This document shows, piece after piece, positions 32,379 through 44,355 of a stretch of DNA of 64,000 nt. The position numbers and the translations under genes were made by a program. The stretch's first letter is position 1; every line of letters begins with the position of its first letter. This DNA is from Straminergon stramineum (taxonomy: Eukaryota > Streptophyta > Bryopsida > Hypnales > Calliergonaceae). The stretch covers positions 4,962,501 through 5,026,500 of the forward strand of contig OY987268.1 of NCBI GenBank assembly GCA_963920665.1. The letters run 5' to 3'. The notes under the pieces are model-generated. The model had not been told where the DNA came from and ran no database searches. It saw only the letters and a program-made list of their open reading frames with translations.

Positions 32379-35300
32379 ATTTCCTCCAAATTTGGTAATT
32401 GTAGTAGCTCCTCTGGAAATCCTTGAAACTTATTCTTGCTCATGGATCTACACATAAGATGAAAAAAAAATAGGTTGGTTTTTTTCCAATTGAATATATT
32501 GGAAAATATGAAAAGAAATGAAATACACACCAACAAAACAAATATTCTAAAAAACTAATAAGCCAATTCATATGTGTTGAATCTTTGACTTACATCTTTT
32601 GTATTGTTGAGACATTGATGTTTGAAGGAATTTGTGCAATGCTTGATATATCATTTGAGTCCAAATTGCTACATACAAACATATACAAATATACTATTAG
32701 ATATTATATTTCAAAAAATTCATAAGACTTACTACTTGAATTCAATGCCAAAAGAAACAAATTAGATAGTTCAACCCTAAACTCACTATCTACTTGAAAT
32801 TGATTGATTCTATGCAATTGCACAAATGTAGATTGATCAATAAAAGTTGTAGAGAACCTTAAGAAAACTCTAATGACATTTGTTTACTTACATGTCTTGA
32901 AGAGTCTCGTATTCAAGAAATTCGATTGGAAATTTGCTTATAGAATTATTTTGCGCATATCTGCATTGAAAGTAGAATGGAAAGTCATAATGGAAAGTAA
33001 TATGCAATCAAATTCATTGGCATTTAAAATTACAAAATCAAACTAATATACATAAAAAACATCAACAAAGACAAGTTTGCCTCCAAATCATCATGTCAAG
33101 TTCAAATATCCATTAATGAAAGTATATCAAGAAAAACTTCTAGAACAAATAGTAGCATATATAGCTCTCAACTTACATGGATTGTAGTGAATTGTTAAGG
33201 AATGAAGGATCTCCCAAAGTAGTAATATTGGTAATAAAGTTGTTTGAAATATCAACAACTTCAAGAATCCAAGTCATAATGGCAAATTCTCCTTTTATTT
33301 GGTTGTTGCTAACATTCCTACAATCAATAAAGAAAAACAATTATATTTAATAAATACTAGAATATACTATATAGTTTTATCAAAAGTCAAGGTCAAGCTA
33401 GGACTTTAAACATTCCCAACCTCAAACATTCAAAATCCATGTCAAAGAATAATTTGTCAGAACACTTACAGATATGTAAGAGAGAAAAAAGGATGAATAG
33501 CAGAACCATCCACTGAAGTAGGTCCCAATTCTGTGAAAGAATTCCATGATAAGTCTCTGCAGAAAAAGTAGATGAGAATCATAAAATGGCCATGAAAAGA
33601 CAGATTGGCAAATCAACTTGCCCACAGTGAACAATGTTCATGTTCAAAAGAGCAAATTTTAGAGCACCCACAAAATGATGTTCCAATGCTCCAAACTCTG
33701 ACTAGAAATTGCAATGTTCCATTGCCCAAAGATTTGAATTCTAGGGCTTGCAAGTGCTCAGGTGGGTTTTCTAGAAACTCTAGAAACCCAATTGCAACTT
33801 AAGAAATCTAACTTAGGATTTCCATACGTTGAGATGAGCAACTCGAAATGGCTCCAGTGAGCACTCTGTTGCAAGTCCTTTGCTAAGTTATGGACCCCAA
33901 TCCTAAGGAGTTCCACCACCAGTACATTAATGTAATGTTCAAATATGGCCTGGCTTTTCTCAACTTAGTCTGCCTTTAGCGCAAATAGAAAGTACTTATA
34001 GTAGTCTGCTGTAATTCCGACCCTCTTCTTCAAATTGTCCCTAGCCAGGGTCTGAAATGGACATTAACCCCTCACCGCCCAAGGGGACCAAAAGTGTCCT
34101 TGAGGTCAAATTCAAATTCAAAGTGCTGTGACTTTTCTATCTGATGTCCGAATTCAATAAAACATGTTGGAAAATTTGCACTCTCTTCTAGTTTGTGTGG
34201 TAAAATTTTCAGATCAATCCAAGATAAACTGAATTTTTGGAAGCCAATCGAAGTTCACAAGTTCAATTTGAGTTCAACAAACTGCATTTGATGGCTGCAA
34301 TTTCGGGGGCTTGTATCTCCTTCATCCAAAGTTCGTTTTCAATAAAATTTGTTGGGTTATGTTCCCCTCGTAGTCTAGTTATTGTGGTAGAATTTTCATA
34401 TCAATCCAGGTTGTTTAGAATGTTTGGGAGCAATTCGAAGTTCAAAATCCCAACATTTTTGGATTACAATGAACTTCGGAGGCTTGTTTCTTCTTCATAC
34501 AATGTTTGTTTTCAATAAAAGTTTTTGAAAAAGTTGCGCATACTAGTCTAGTTTGTGTATATAAAATTTCATTTCAATTCAGGAAGTTATGAGTGATTAA
34601 GAAGCATTTTAGTAGAAGGATGTTCAATTTTTGATGTGTTTTTTGCTTCTTTTCTTGCTATTTTTTGACATTTCAAAGCCATATTGTAGACACAATGAGT
34701 CAATTCAATGAATTTTTTTTTCATCAATGTTTTTTTATGCTGATTTTGAATCACTTTATAGTTTAAAGTTTCTTCATTTGAGTACAGTTAGAAATCGAAT
34801 TTTGCCTTCAAATGTATTTTTAGGAAAAATTCAGCATTCTTTTTCAACACTAAAACATTATAATCTTGCAATCTATGTGGTCAAATGACACCAAATTTGG
34901 TGCATGTAATCTACAACAAGTGCACTACAATATTGTATGATTGAGATCTCTATAACTCAGTGAAAGTTATATCTATAAGACTTCAAAAAAATGTTGTTTT
35001 TGGACTTATTTAGGCCTTGGGTGGTGAGGGGTTAAGAAGTTGTAAAATGGATGTGTGCTAAGCATTGAATGTTTTGTCAATGATGTCAAAGCGGTTTAAA
35101 ATTTATCAAATGTTCATTTATATTTTGCTAGTGGATGGAATAACAGCCAAGGTGGGTCCATTTCTGAAATGTTTACCTAAATTCAAAAAAAGAATCCCCC
35201 ACAACTTTGAATGCTAATATTTTCCAATCTATATGGTAAAACTTGGTAAAAAAATTTACCATGTGATCTCATACAAGTATAGCACAAGATCCTACAGTTA

Positions 35301-38300
35301 GATTTTTTAATTTTAATTTTTTTTCTTGAATGAATGCAGCAAAAATGACAATTTCAAGTGATTTTTGTGAAAAAATAGGCCTTGGCTCTATAAGAGTTAA
35401 GTTTAGTAAAGGTCGCATTTTGAAACCCTATCTATTACTTTCTACATGCCGCAGTGCTTGTTTCGGGTAAAACCATATCTTTTTTCAGACTATGCATGTG
35501 TGGGTTTTGTAAGGCCTACAATCATTAATAGTAACTTATGACATAATTCTTTAGAAATTCCTAAGTAATTCAAAAATGCTCCGAAAAATATGAAACCACT
35601 TGGGTTGGATTCCACATCAATTTTTCTTCAAGTAAAAAATAAGAAAAAATAATTTCGTGCATCTAAGAACCATCGAAAAGGCCAACCAGCCCTTAAAAGG
35701 TCGCTTTCAGAGCAGACTACCTTAACTTACTCAAGAGTCTTTCACTATGAAATCAAGAGATATAAGTTACATGTATGTGTTGGACTAACTTACAGGAATT
35801 GAAGCCAATGATTATCATAACAATCAGAGCCCCACCCACTGCTTATGCTTCCATTCAAGGAACAGTTGGAAATTATTCTGAAGGAACATGACACCCTTGG
35901 AATTATACTCCAATTGGTTAATCCCTCAGCACTCCAACGTCCATTTTCTAGATGATGAGCAGGTTGAAATTGGAGTTTCATCCTCATAACTGCTTGGATG
36001 AAAGTTATTATAATTTATGGAGATCCTCTATCAAGTTGTTTTCGTATCTAAGGGTTGGATTTGGTGTTATTAGAGTATATATTTTTCTAAAATTATAAAT
36101 GTGGAAGTATATCAAGTGGTCAAATAACATTGACTTTAGTTCAAAACTAGATCTGCTAGAATGAGGTCATAGATTTGAAGAACACAAAAATTTCAAGAAA
36201 TCACCATGTGAAGAGAACCTCCTTTCATAGCCATTTCAACAAATTTTACTCAAAAAATGATAATATTTTGCTTGTAATCAAATTTGAAAGGAATTTTGAA
36301 ATTTCTCTTCCAATTTTATAAAAAAATGATTGGTGATAGCATTGGTGAATCTAATTGTACAGATGAAATCTAAAAATCAAATTCTACAACTTTTATTTGT
36401 ATATCAATTCCAAAATAGACTTCCAAATTGCACTTAATAATGATTTTTCTCAAATTGTTAACTCTGGATATGATTCTGGACGTTTAGAGGTTAAATGCTA
36501 TATATCTACAGTTATTACAAATTTTTTTATTTTTTTAACAAACACAATGGAATGTCATGGCAAGGCAAAAAGATCAGGTACATGGGAACCAGCCACAAGT
36601 GGCCTGGCCACAAGAACATTGCAAAACATTTTGATGCTGTGCACTGTGGACACCCAAAGCAACCAAATGAACATGAACTTGCAGCAAGCCCACAGACTAC
36701 TTAAGATAAGACACTTACTCACATGACCTGAAGAGCTTTAGAGGAACAGAAAAGTCTTGCAGGAAGAGGTCCAGAGAGCTTGATCTGATGGTATACTATG
36801 CTGGGCACACAAGAAATCAATTAGACACCACTTGGGCAATTGGACAAATGGAATCAATTTGAATGAATCCAAGGCACATTGCAATAACCAAACATGAGAC
36901 TGAGGGAAGTCCCATCAAAACAACTCCAGTTTACAAACACATAACCCAGACACTCAATTGATAGGTATACCAAACACTGTTATTTGGCAACATAGCAATT
37001 TGGGGCAACTCATTAAGAATGGAATTTTTCAGGGGGGGGGTGTTCTTTCAAAATTTCACATAATATGTGCTCGAGGAGTAGCTTTAAGCACAACAATTTT
37101 CATAACCTTGGTCTACATGGTTAAACAGTTTTTGTATGATATCTAGTTTCTATTGCTTCATGGGTAGCTCCAAAACATATCTCTTTAAGAAATAAAAATT
37201 TGAACTTAGTTTTCTAGATTTGTATATAAGTGGAAAACTTTTAATCATTCCAAATGTTTGATTGACAAGATGAAAGTTATGAGGAGTTTTAGTTTGTAGG
37301 CATTTACACAATCTTCACTCTAAAATAAACTTTCAAGTCCTTTACTTAACTCGATTTTCAATCTTTTTGAACTAGTTAACTAAAGAATTCTATGTTTGGA
37401 TTTATTAATGAATAAAATATTTATGAAGATTATAGCCTTGCTTTGAATTTGAGTACTGTAAAGCAATTTTGGGCCTAAAAACATCAAATTGCTTTAGGGG
37501 TTAAATTGGCATGAAAATAGCTCCAGAAATTGAATATCTCTCTCTCTCTATGTCTAAAATCTATGATTGGTATAGATTTATGTTTTTTAATAAATGTTTT
37601 GAAAAAGTGCCAAAATATTGGAATATACAAGACATTACAGTGGTCATATGAAGTAGGCCCTATAAGGTGAATTATGTGTTCTATGGGATAATTGTAAAAA
37701 AACTGTCCTCTATTTCATATTGCATTAAATCCATCTTTTTCACCTCTCCTCTCTAATTTGGGGTCCCTAATTCAAAATATGAATTTAAATATTCCCAAAT
37801 TTATCACGGGTTGCAACAGAAAAAATTCTTGTATTTTCCTATGGGTAAATTAACCCTGCAAGGGCCACTTTGTATGTCCAGTTTAACCCTTAAAGGACGC
37901 AGCCCCCATGGCCAAGGTAGTGAGCAAAACTGTTCCGATTATTGGACCAATAGGTCTATTCTATTTTTCTACAGTCAACAGTGAAGTCATCCATCAGACA
38001 CAAAACCTCAGTGTTTACTTTGAAGGGTTAATGTCCTGCCTGGAATAGTACCAATTTAACGAGATTGATGTTGTTGCAAGTAGATGAACTTGAAGTGTTG
38101 AATGCTTTTGAAAAATTGCTTACAGAAACTCAAGGTTGGTCAGATTCACAATTGCAGGAGGCAGTTCACCAATAAGTGACAAGGGGCCATAGTCACCCAG
38201 ACTGTCATATGGTGGGCTGCAGGCAGATGCACAAAGATTAGTCACCTGAAGGTCTTTTCATCACAATTCAGGCAGATGTGCAAAGATTAGTTACCTGGGC

Positions 38301-41300
38301 TTTAAGAAAAGGATCCATTATTCCATTCCATTCCATCCCCAGCATGAACTGAAACTAAGCTTACCTTAATGGGACTGCACTCAAAATAAATCTGTCTGAT
38401 GGAGTTCATCAAATTACATACTGGCTTAGTTAAAGCTCCAATAATGAATATGAATCTGAAATTCTTATTGAACTTAAATGAAAACAAATTTCTCATAGTC
38501 TAAGTTAACCAGGGATTTATTCTAGGCTCAGGCGAACCAGACCACACTCTCAGCCTGGGAGATCTGCCCTGGTATGCAACAAAAACTGCAATAGGTCTGT
38601 GCTAGTCACTTTAATTTATCAAAGTGACATCATTTGTAATGAACTTGAACCCTACATGGCCCAGGCCTACTTTGAGCTTCTTGGAATTTACTCTAAACTG
38701 AACAAAAAGTAAATGTTTTGATAAGTTTAATCAATTTTAAAACAAAATTTAACCACACAAATTCAAACTAGACATGTTAGAGATAATGTGGAAAAAGAAT
38801 ATACAACAATATCACTTATGGATTGACAGATTATAATGTTTGATCCTCATGGTGTTTAAATTGTGAAAGTGATTTGAAGTCTTTCAATCCTCTTTTCACA
38901 TGTCAAATCTAAAATTGAGGTCACCATAAATACATGAGGTAAAAGGACATACCATGCATAACCCCAATCAATTTATGGCTTCAATTCCCAAAATCTACTC
39001 TACAATTTCCCTAAACAAATTTCTAACGTGATTTTTTCTCCACTATCTAGTGTATTTGAGTTGCATTTCCAAGAGCCCTCAACACTAAAAAATCAAGATT
39101 TGCAATGGACAACCTTATACAAATCTTGAATAGAAAAATCACAATCATTCATTTTCAAAATCGGAATGTTAATGCTAAAAGTAGACTTCAGTTTAAAAAA
39201 AATTCTCAAAAAATACAAAAAATAGTAATTTGGTAAGATTTTATTTAACTTCAAAGTTTTGTCAACACTCGAATTTGGATCCCTTGCCATTTAGGGTTAA
39301 ATTATTGCAGGCTGAAAGAGCACTACAAGAAGAGCGCTCAGCTTCCTTCCCTCAAAACGATCAAATACCATTGTTGTGAAATTAGATCTTGCAGAGACAC
39401 TTATTTAACTCCCTCGATCCTTCACTGAATGGAGCCGTGGGTGTGAAAGCTTCCATGAATGATGCATCATTCAGCTCAAGAGCAGGCGTTGGGAACTCAC
39501 AGCTGTAGCGATACCAAAGTGTTGTATAGGACTGTGGAGTTGCTGTCCAAGTCAGGCTGATAGGAGATAATGGAGCATAGAATCCCATTCTGGGACCAAC
39601 TAGACTTGGTGTCACCACAGGGGTGTCCCTGAGAAGACCAGTTCCAATTGCTGCTGTTGAAGAGATCCGGACTGGTGCCTGATTTTAGCCAAGACTGCAT
39701 CATGCTGTGCACAGCCACTCCTGCACATACAGAGAGAGCACACACACTCATGCAAGTTCAGTCATGTCTCATTCTCATTCGAGTCAAACATAAATTTGTC
39801 AAAATCTGTTCATTGAGAAATTACTGGAATGGAGTTTGTTGCAATGCTGCAACAACAAAAAGGTTCCTGTCATCAAACTGCAAGGTTTATTGCGAGGTCT
39901 GCTGTATGGAGAAGATGTTTTTTTTTTTTTTTTTGAAACACATGGACAATTTCCATTGATAAGGGGAAACAGTACACAGAACCAGAGGACAGGGTCCCCG
40001 GCGGCAATTTTTAATTTTCGAGAAACAAATTCAAACCCCATCACAGCCCGGCAACCGGACCTAAGACACAACCAGAACAAGTCTCAACCCCATGCCGGAT
40101 CGGGGACAGCAACCAAAGAAACAACCGGAGACAAGGGTGAGAGGCCGAAGGCCACTCAGGAGAACCGCCCCATGGGGGGGCGAAGCGAATTCCAGTGCAT
40201 CCGAAGCTGAGTGCGGGCCCCCAAAAAATCCGATTGCAGCCAGGTGTTGTCGAACCGACGGAGGAAAATATCGGTCTTATCAGAGTACAGTTCACAGAGG
40301 TTCACTGTTTTTAGCCATGCCACCCGAGCATGATCACTGAAAGCTTCCCAAAGGACGAGTTCAAGTTTCGGAATAGGCCAGTCATCGTTGTTGAAGCAAA
40401 TGGCGTTACGGTCGAGCCACGAAACCCATAAGACTGAGTCTCTGAAAAGAGACCACATAGAAGTCCCTCTCTTTAACCGACGGGGAAGTTTAGACCCGAG
40501 CACACATTGCTGCCATGTGAGAGCTGGCCAAAAACCTGCCTCAGTCGGGGTTCCAAGTGAAGTGTAGAGCACTGTCAATGCATAATCCCAGGCGTGTTTG
40601 GTTTTCACACAGTGATGGAATCTGTGCAGGATCGTTTCGTCAAGGCCCGCAGGACAGCTGAGGCATAGAGTAGGGATATTTGGTGTAGCAATGGCCCGCC
40701 AACACTGAACTGCGACTGCACAGTGGAACACCAGCCACATGAAACCAGCGTCTTTACGTGGGCGGGCTCCATTCCAGACATCTCCCCAGTGAGGTTGTAT
40801 GGAGAAGATGTTTGGATTGAGGTCATTAGGACTTTGCAAGAACTAATGGATCAAAAATTTGGTGGATGAGAAAATGATGGATGCATTAGAGGAGATTTTA
40901 GGGCATTAAAAGACCGTTCATGCCCGTTCCCTATGTTGTGAACCAGACACTGTTGACCACAATAAAATAAGTTTTTAAAATTTTAAAATAATAAAATTTA
41001 AAGCTATTTAATTTAATTTTTAAATTAAATATTAATTATTGCACACGGTAATTGCTCAACCATGTCGGACTACTTATATGGCACAATTCTCAGAGTTCTC
41101 ACAGTCTCGAAATTCAGTCTCTGGAAGGCCCCCAAATCCCTCTCATGAAATTGTGGCACAACTTGCATTCAATAGGAGAGATAAGAGATAAGACTCTGAG
41201 CTACTGTAGCTAGGATATGGAAAATTTCATTAAACAGTCTGTATTCCATACTCAATGTTTCAATTCATTTTCTTCTTTAGCTTTAAAGTCTAGGACCGGT

Positions 41301-42732
41301 ATAGATTTCAAAATACACAATCTCAACGTAAAAGTGCGAAGTTTTTGGAATACCACCATTTTGACAAATTTTGGTACATCCATTTGCAACTTCACCTGAA
41401 ATTCTCATCTGAAACCTCGTTTCTAAACCCATTTAATTTATACTCCCTCCGTCCCAAAATGATCTTCTTGTTTGACAAAATGTTTCGGATTAAGGTCAAA
41501 AATCAATGTTTTTTAATTTTATTTTGAGGTATAAATAAAACAGAATGCTCTCCTATCACCCTCCAAATTCGAACTTTGGATTCATTACCAAATTGAAGTT
41601 GTAGGGCTTTGAAATGTGGATTTTTGGGGTCTTTTTGGAGGAGCACCGCTAGCCAATTATTTCTTAAAATTCCCGCGCTAATGGTTTTGTCCTTTTGTCT
41701 TTTTGCATTGTGTATCTCAATTCCCGTGTTGCCTCTCTGGACAACTCACCGCGTCAGTTTCAAAAAGTCAAGGTGAAGGGAGTGAATCTTGTTCACTTGA
41801 TTAAATAAAATAAAAAAGCCCACTTCAACTGGCTTGATTGGTGGGAGTGTGATAATGGCCGGACAAACACTGTTCACGGCCTTAGTTGTACACGTACACT
41901 GAATAGTGAAATTAGGTTGCCTCTCACTAATTTCTTGACATCTGACACTAAATAAATATTTACAATTATTGTACAAGAATGAACTACTTTTGAATTTCAT
42001 ATCACTGTATTTCGGACTCATGAACCTCCATGTGTACAAATGGAAATATTTTTAGAAATATTTGTTGACTTTGATGGCTTGTGAAGTAACTTTCTTGGGG
42101 TAAGGCAACCTAATTGTTAAGTCAACCTAATTTCACTATTCAGTGTAGTTGATTGGTGCAGTTTCTCAAAAACAACTAAGCATCCATTTATCCGAACTAG
42201 AACAGTAGCTTCTCCATATTTTTTTAATTTTATTATTCTCTTCACATTCAAAGAAGTTTCATTGAGTGGGCCCTTTCTCCACATCACAAGAGGAAGATCA
42301 ATTCGGGACAAAAAATAAAGGCCAACAGGAAGATCATTATGGGACGAAGGGAGTATCTAATAGCTTGCTGTTTCAGGCAAAGCACATCTAAGCACTTGAA
42401 AGTCCTTACTGGCATGGCAGCCCTTGATTGTGGCATTTTGGCACAGTATTTCAATATTTTCATGTGCACTGTTTCAGTTGCTCCATTGTGGTGGCTTACT
42501 AACAATTGTTGCAGTGAATGAATGCCACACAATATAGAATGAAAAGTATGCTCATAGATTATCAGCAAATTGGGCAGATAGGCTGGGCTAGCCACCAATA
42601 GAAAAAATTAAATCAAGAAAAGAATTCTGTACCTTCAAAAGCCTGGTTAAATACATCGCCCTGCGAATGAACCCCAGCCATAGCAGCCATGGCACACAAC
42701 AGGTGAAGCCAAAAAAGTATGTTCCATGCCAT
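32379..42732 (-). CDS. LRR gene A: extracellular LRR protein or receptor-kinase ectodomain, 3' part missing
   Basis: Ten exons can be read on the minus strand: 42,732-42,633 (Met, signal peptide MAWNILFWLHLLCAMAAMAG), 39,720-39,501 (N-terminal cap with HPCGDTKSSW ... GILC), then 38,216-38,124, 36,800-36,723, 35,877-35,794, 33,556-33,470, 33,317-33,177, 32,960-32,892, 32,668-32,594 and 32,447-32,379. Every exon from the third on is a multiple of three, starts and ends in phase 2, and has GT/AG borders. They encode LRRs such as LDLSWNSFTELG, LNVSNNQIKGEF, LNLDSNDIS and LSMSKNKFQGFPEELLQLP. No stop or frameshift is seen in 338 codons. One LRR per phase-2 exon is the known structure of several plant LRR receptor-kinase subfamilies. 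No transmembrane or kinase exon is found before the transposase-related gene at 31,643, so the gene is truncated or continues outside what I can recognise. Confidence 0.8.
33999..35721. mobile_element. 1.72-kb insertion in an LRR gene A intron, TTA-flanked
   Basis: Copy B has the uninterrupted sequence at about 53,920 (AAAGTACTT followed by ACTTACTCAAG). In gene A the insertion starts TAGTAGTCTGCT and ends AGCAGACTACC, with TTA on both sides (33,996-33,998 and 35,722-35,724). TTA duplication and short inverted ends are typical of PIF/Harbinger-type elements. It contains a nested TTAA-flanked element at 34,068-35,031. No transposase frame. Confidence 0.7.
34068..35031. mobile_element. Nested TTAA-flanked element (CCCCTCACC ends)
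   Basis: TTAA at 34,064-34,067 and 35,032-35,035 flank ends CCCCTCACCGCCCAAGG and CCTTGGGTGGTGAGGGG (inverted). 964 bp, non-coding. It sits inside the 1.72-kb TTA-flanked insertion, so it is the younger of the two. Confidence 0.75.
35922..36490. mobile_element. TTAA-flanked element with a verified empty site
   Basis: 569 bp bounded by TTAA at 35,918-35,921 and 36,491-36,494. Copy B has a single TTAA in the same context (ATTGGTTAAATGC at 54,117-54,129), so TTAA is the target duplication. Ends are CCCTCAGCACTCCAACGTCC (left, after one T) and GGACGTTTAGAGG (right). A second family member lies at 55,670-56,298. Confidence 0.8.
36522..36620 (-). mobile_element. Short LINE-type 3' end (poly-T on plus)
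   Basis: A T-rich run at 36,522-36,536 is followed by GAACCAGCCACAAGTGGCCT, also found after poly-T at 55,123 (the duplicate) and, diverged, at 63,748. Probably a very short 5'-truncated insertion. Its right boundary is uncertain. Confidence 0.45.
38645..39300. mobile_element. TTAA/CCCCTAAATGCC-family element in LRR gene A intron 2
   Basis: The interior matches 43,711-44,355 closely (AACTAGACATGTTAGAGAT, AGATTATAATGTTTGATC, AACCCCAATCAATTTA). The right end reads TTGCCATTTAGGG followed by TTAA; the left end is decayed (GAACCCTACATGGCCCAGG). Non-coding. Confidence 0.75.
39921..40795 (-). mobile_element. 5'-truncated LINE (non-LTR retrotransposon) fragment with 18-bp target duplication
   Basis: The insertion is bounded by TGTATGGAGAAGATGTTT at 39,903-39,920 and again at 40,796-40,813. 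The 3' end (left, because the element is on minus) is a T-run on plus at 39,918-39,934, the complement of a poly-A tail. The minus-strand frame ending at 40,156 encodes the C-terminus of a LINE ORF2, a reverse-transcriptase zinc-binding (zf-RVT) domain: FMWLVFHCAVAVQCWR, then CLSCPAGLDETILHRFHHC, then WVSWLDRNAICFNN. Truncation, poly-A and target duplication together show target-primed reverse transcription. It lies in intron 1 of LRR gene A. The frame is still open, suggesting recent insertion. Confidence 0.92.
41443..42353. mobile_element. Stowaway-type element
   Basis: CTCCCTCCGTCCCAAAATGA at 41,443 is matched by the inverted TCATTATGGGACGAAGGGAG ending at 42,353, with TA on each side (41,441-41,442 and 42,354-42,355). 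About 910 bp, including a nested TA-flanked element at 41,897-42,145. The ends are the canonical Stowaway sequence. It lies in intron 1 of LRR gene A. Confidence 0.9.
41897..42145. mobile_element. TA-flanked miniature element nested in the Stowaway element
   Basis: Ends CACTGAATAGTGAAATTAGG and CCTAATTTCACTATTCAGTG, flanked by TA at 41,895-41,896 and 42,146-42,147. 249 bp. Same family as 24,385-24,621 and 56,764-56,990. Confidence 0.88.
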
Positions 42733-42914
42733 GATCGACAGATGGACTCCTCAACCTCCCCTCGACCGAGCTTTCGAGACAACTCTGCTGGAGCCACTTC
42801 CAGCAGTGGAATCGCTGAACTTCAACACTTTCTGTCCACTGGTATCCACCAACGTCAACTTCATCAAAGAGGCAGAAACTCACGAAGTTGGTACTCTCGA
42901 AGTTGGTACTCTGG

Positions 42915-43288
42915 AAGGTAGAAGCACATAAATGTAACACGATCTGTTTGATGAAACCTAAAAAATAATATAAAGCCAAACACTTGTGGCCCCAAAGTAA
43001 ACATGTGGGGTCCAAGAAGTTGTCACTCTTCCAAGATGCAACCAATCACCCGCACTTGATCCAAGTTTAAAAAGTGTTGCTTTTGGGTGTTTCCATGCCC
43101 ACTTTGGTGGTAGTCTATTGTCCAAAGCACATACATCTACAAAGTACTTTTCAAATATTTGTATAATGTTCATACAAGTTTGGAAAAATACTAAACCAAT
43201 TCCTAACACACAGACATCATTTTTTCTTGTACACACCCTCCATATCCAGAGATCCAAAACAAGTGTTGCATTTAGGTGCTTCTACCTT
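42915..43288. mobile_element. Miniature element (GGTAGAAGCAC family) in the 5' flank of LRR gene A
   Basis: Ends AAGGTAGAAGCAC ... AAATGTAACAC and GTGTTGCATTTAGGTGCTTC, inverted over about 26 bp with few mismatches. 374 bp, non-coding. It lies about 180 bp upstream of the predicted start codon of LRR gene A. A second copy at 56,558-57,163 is interrupted by another element; this copy shows the intact interior (GGTAGTCTATTGTCCAAAGC). Confidence 0.85.
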
Positions 43289-43710
43289 AAAAGGTTCACT
43301 CAGGAGCAGGAGGAATTGCAGGCAATGCACAGCAAGCCAGCTCGTCTTCTAACCTCAATGATTCATTTCAGTCGGGGCTTGGAGTTGGCCTTCACCAGTA
43401 GAGGATGCCTAAGTTACTCTACTGCTAAATACAGTATTGAAATTTTGACCATCCCAGTCTCTGAGGGATGGGGTGGATCCCCTTGCTCCTCCCTCCTTAG
43501 TTAATCCAGGGGTGCATGTAAAAAAAGACACCCTCTTTTGAGCTTCATTAATTTATCTTTGGAGCTCTCCTAGGAAATTTGGGGCCTCTCATTGCAAATA
43601 TGAATTCATAATTTGCAAATTTTATCATGCATGACAAATAAAAAAAATTTCAGGGTTTTCCCTTGGGACGAGCGAGGGGGGCAATTTGCCTTGGTTGTTT
43701 CTGAGTAAGC

Positions 43711-44355
43711 TTAAGCCCTAAATGCCCAAGGCTTGTTTCAAACTTCTTGAAATTTGTTCTACATTGAACAAAAAGTCAATATTTTCACAAGTCGCACCAA
43801 TTTCTTTTGAATTGTAATCATACAAATTAAAACTAGACATGTTAGAGATCACATAGGAAAAGAAAACATAACAATATCACTTACAAATTGAAAGATTATA
43901 ATGTTTGATCATGAGGGTGTGAAAACTATGAAATTTTTTCAATTCTCTATTTGCAAGTCAACTCTAAAAAGTTGGTCACTAAAAAAATATGAGGTTGTAG
44001 GGCCTAGCATGCACAACCCCAATCAATTTACAATTTTTCAAAATCTATTCTACAATTTTTTTAAATGAATTTCTAATGTGATTTTTCCTCCAAGATCTAG
44101 TGTATTTGAGGCTCATTTCCAAGAGCCCTTAACACTATGGGAAGTCAAGATTGCAATGGGCATCTTTGCACAGAATCTTGAATAGAAAAATCATAATCCT
44201 TTATTTTTCATATCATCTTTTTGATCCTAAAATTAGACTTTAAAAAGAGTTCTCAAAAAATATAAACTAATAATAATAGCAATTTGGTTGGGTTTTACTT
44301 AACTTCAAAGTTTTCGAAACACCAGAATCTAGTGCCTTGGGCATTTAGGGGTTAA
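43711..44355. mobile_element. TTAA/CCCCTAAATGCC-family element, best-preserved copy
   Basis: Ends TTAAGCCCTAAATGCCCAAG and CTTGGGCATTTAGGGGTTAA with TTAA at both borders. 645 bp including flanks. Homologous to 38,645-39,300 and 14,169-14,852. Non-coding. Confidence 0.85.

Noticed and set aside
37670..38040. Further TTAA-flanked elements near TTAACCCTGCAAGGG and TTAACCCTTAAAGG
   Set aside because: TTAA and CCC ends occur but the inverted ends could not be paired convincingly.
42667..42931. Plus-strand open frames of 70-84 codons
   Set aside because: They overlap, antisense, the signal-peptide exon of LRR gene A, which has clear splice and sequence evidence.
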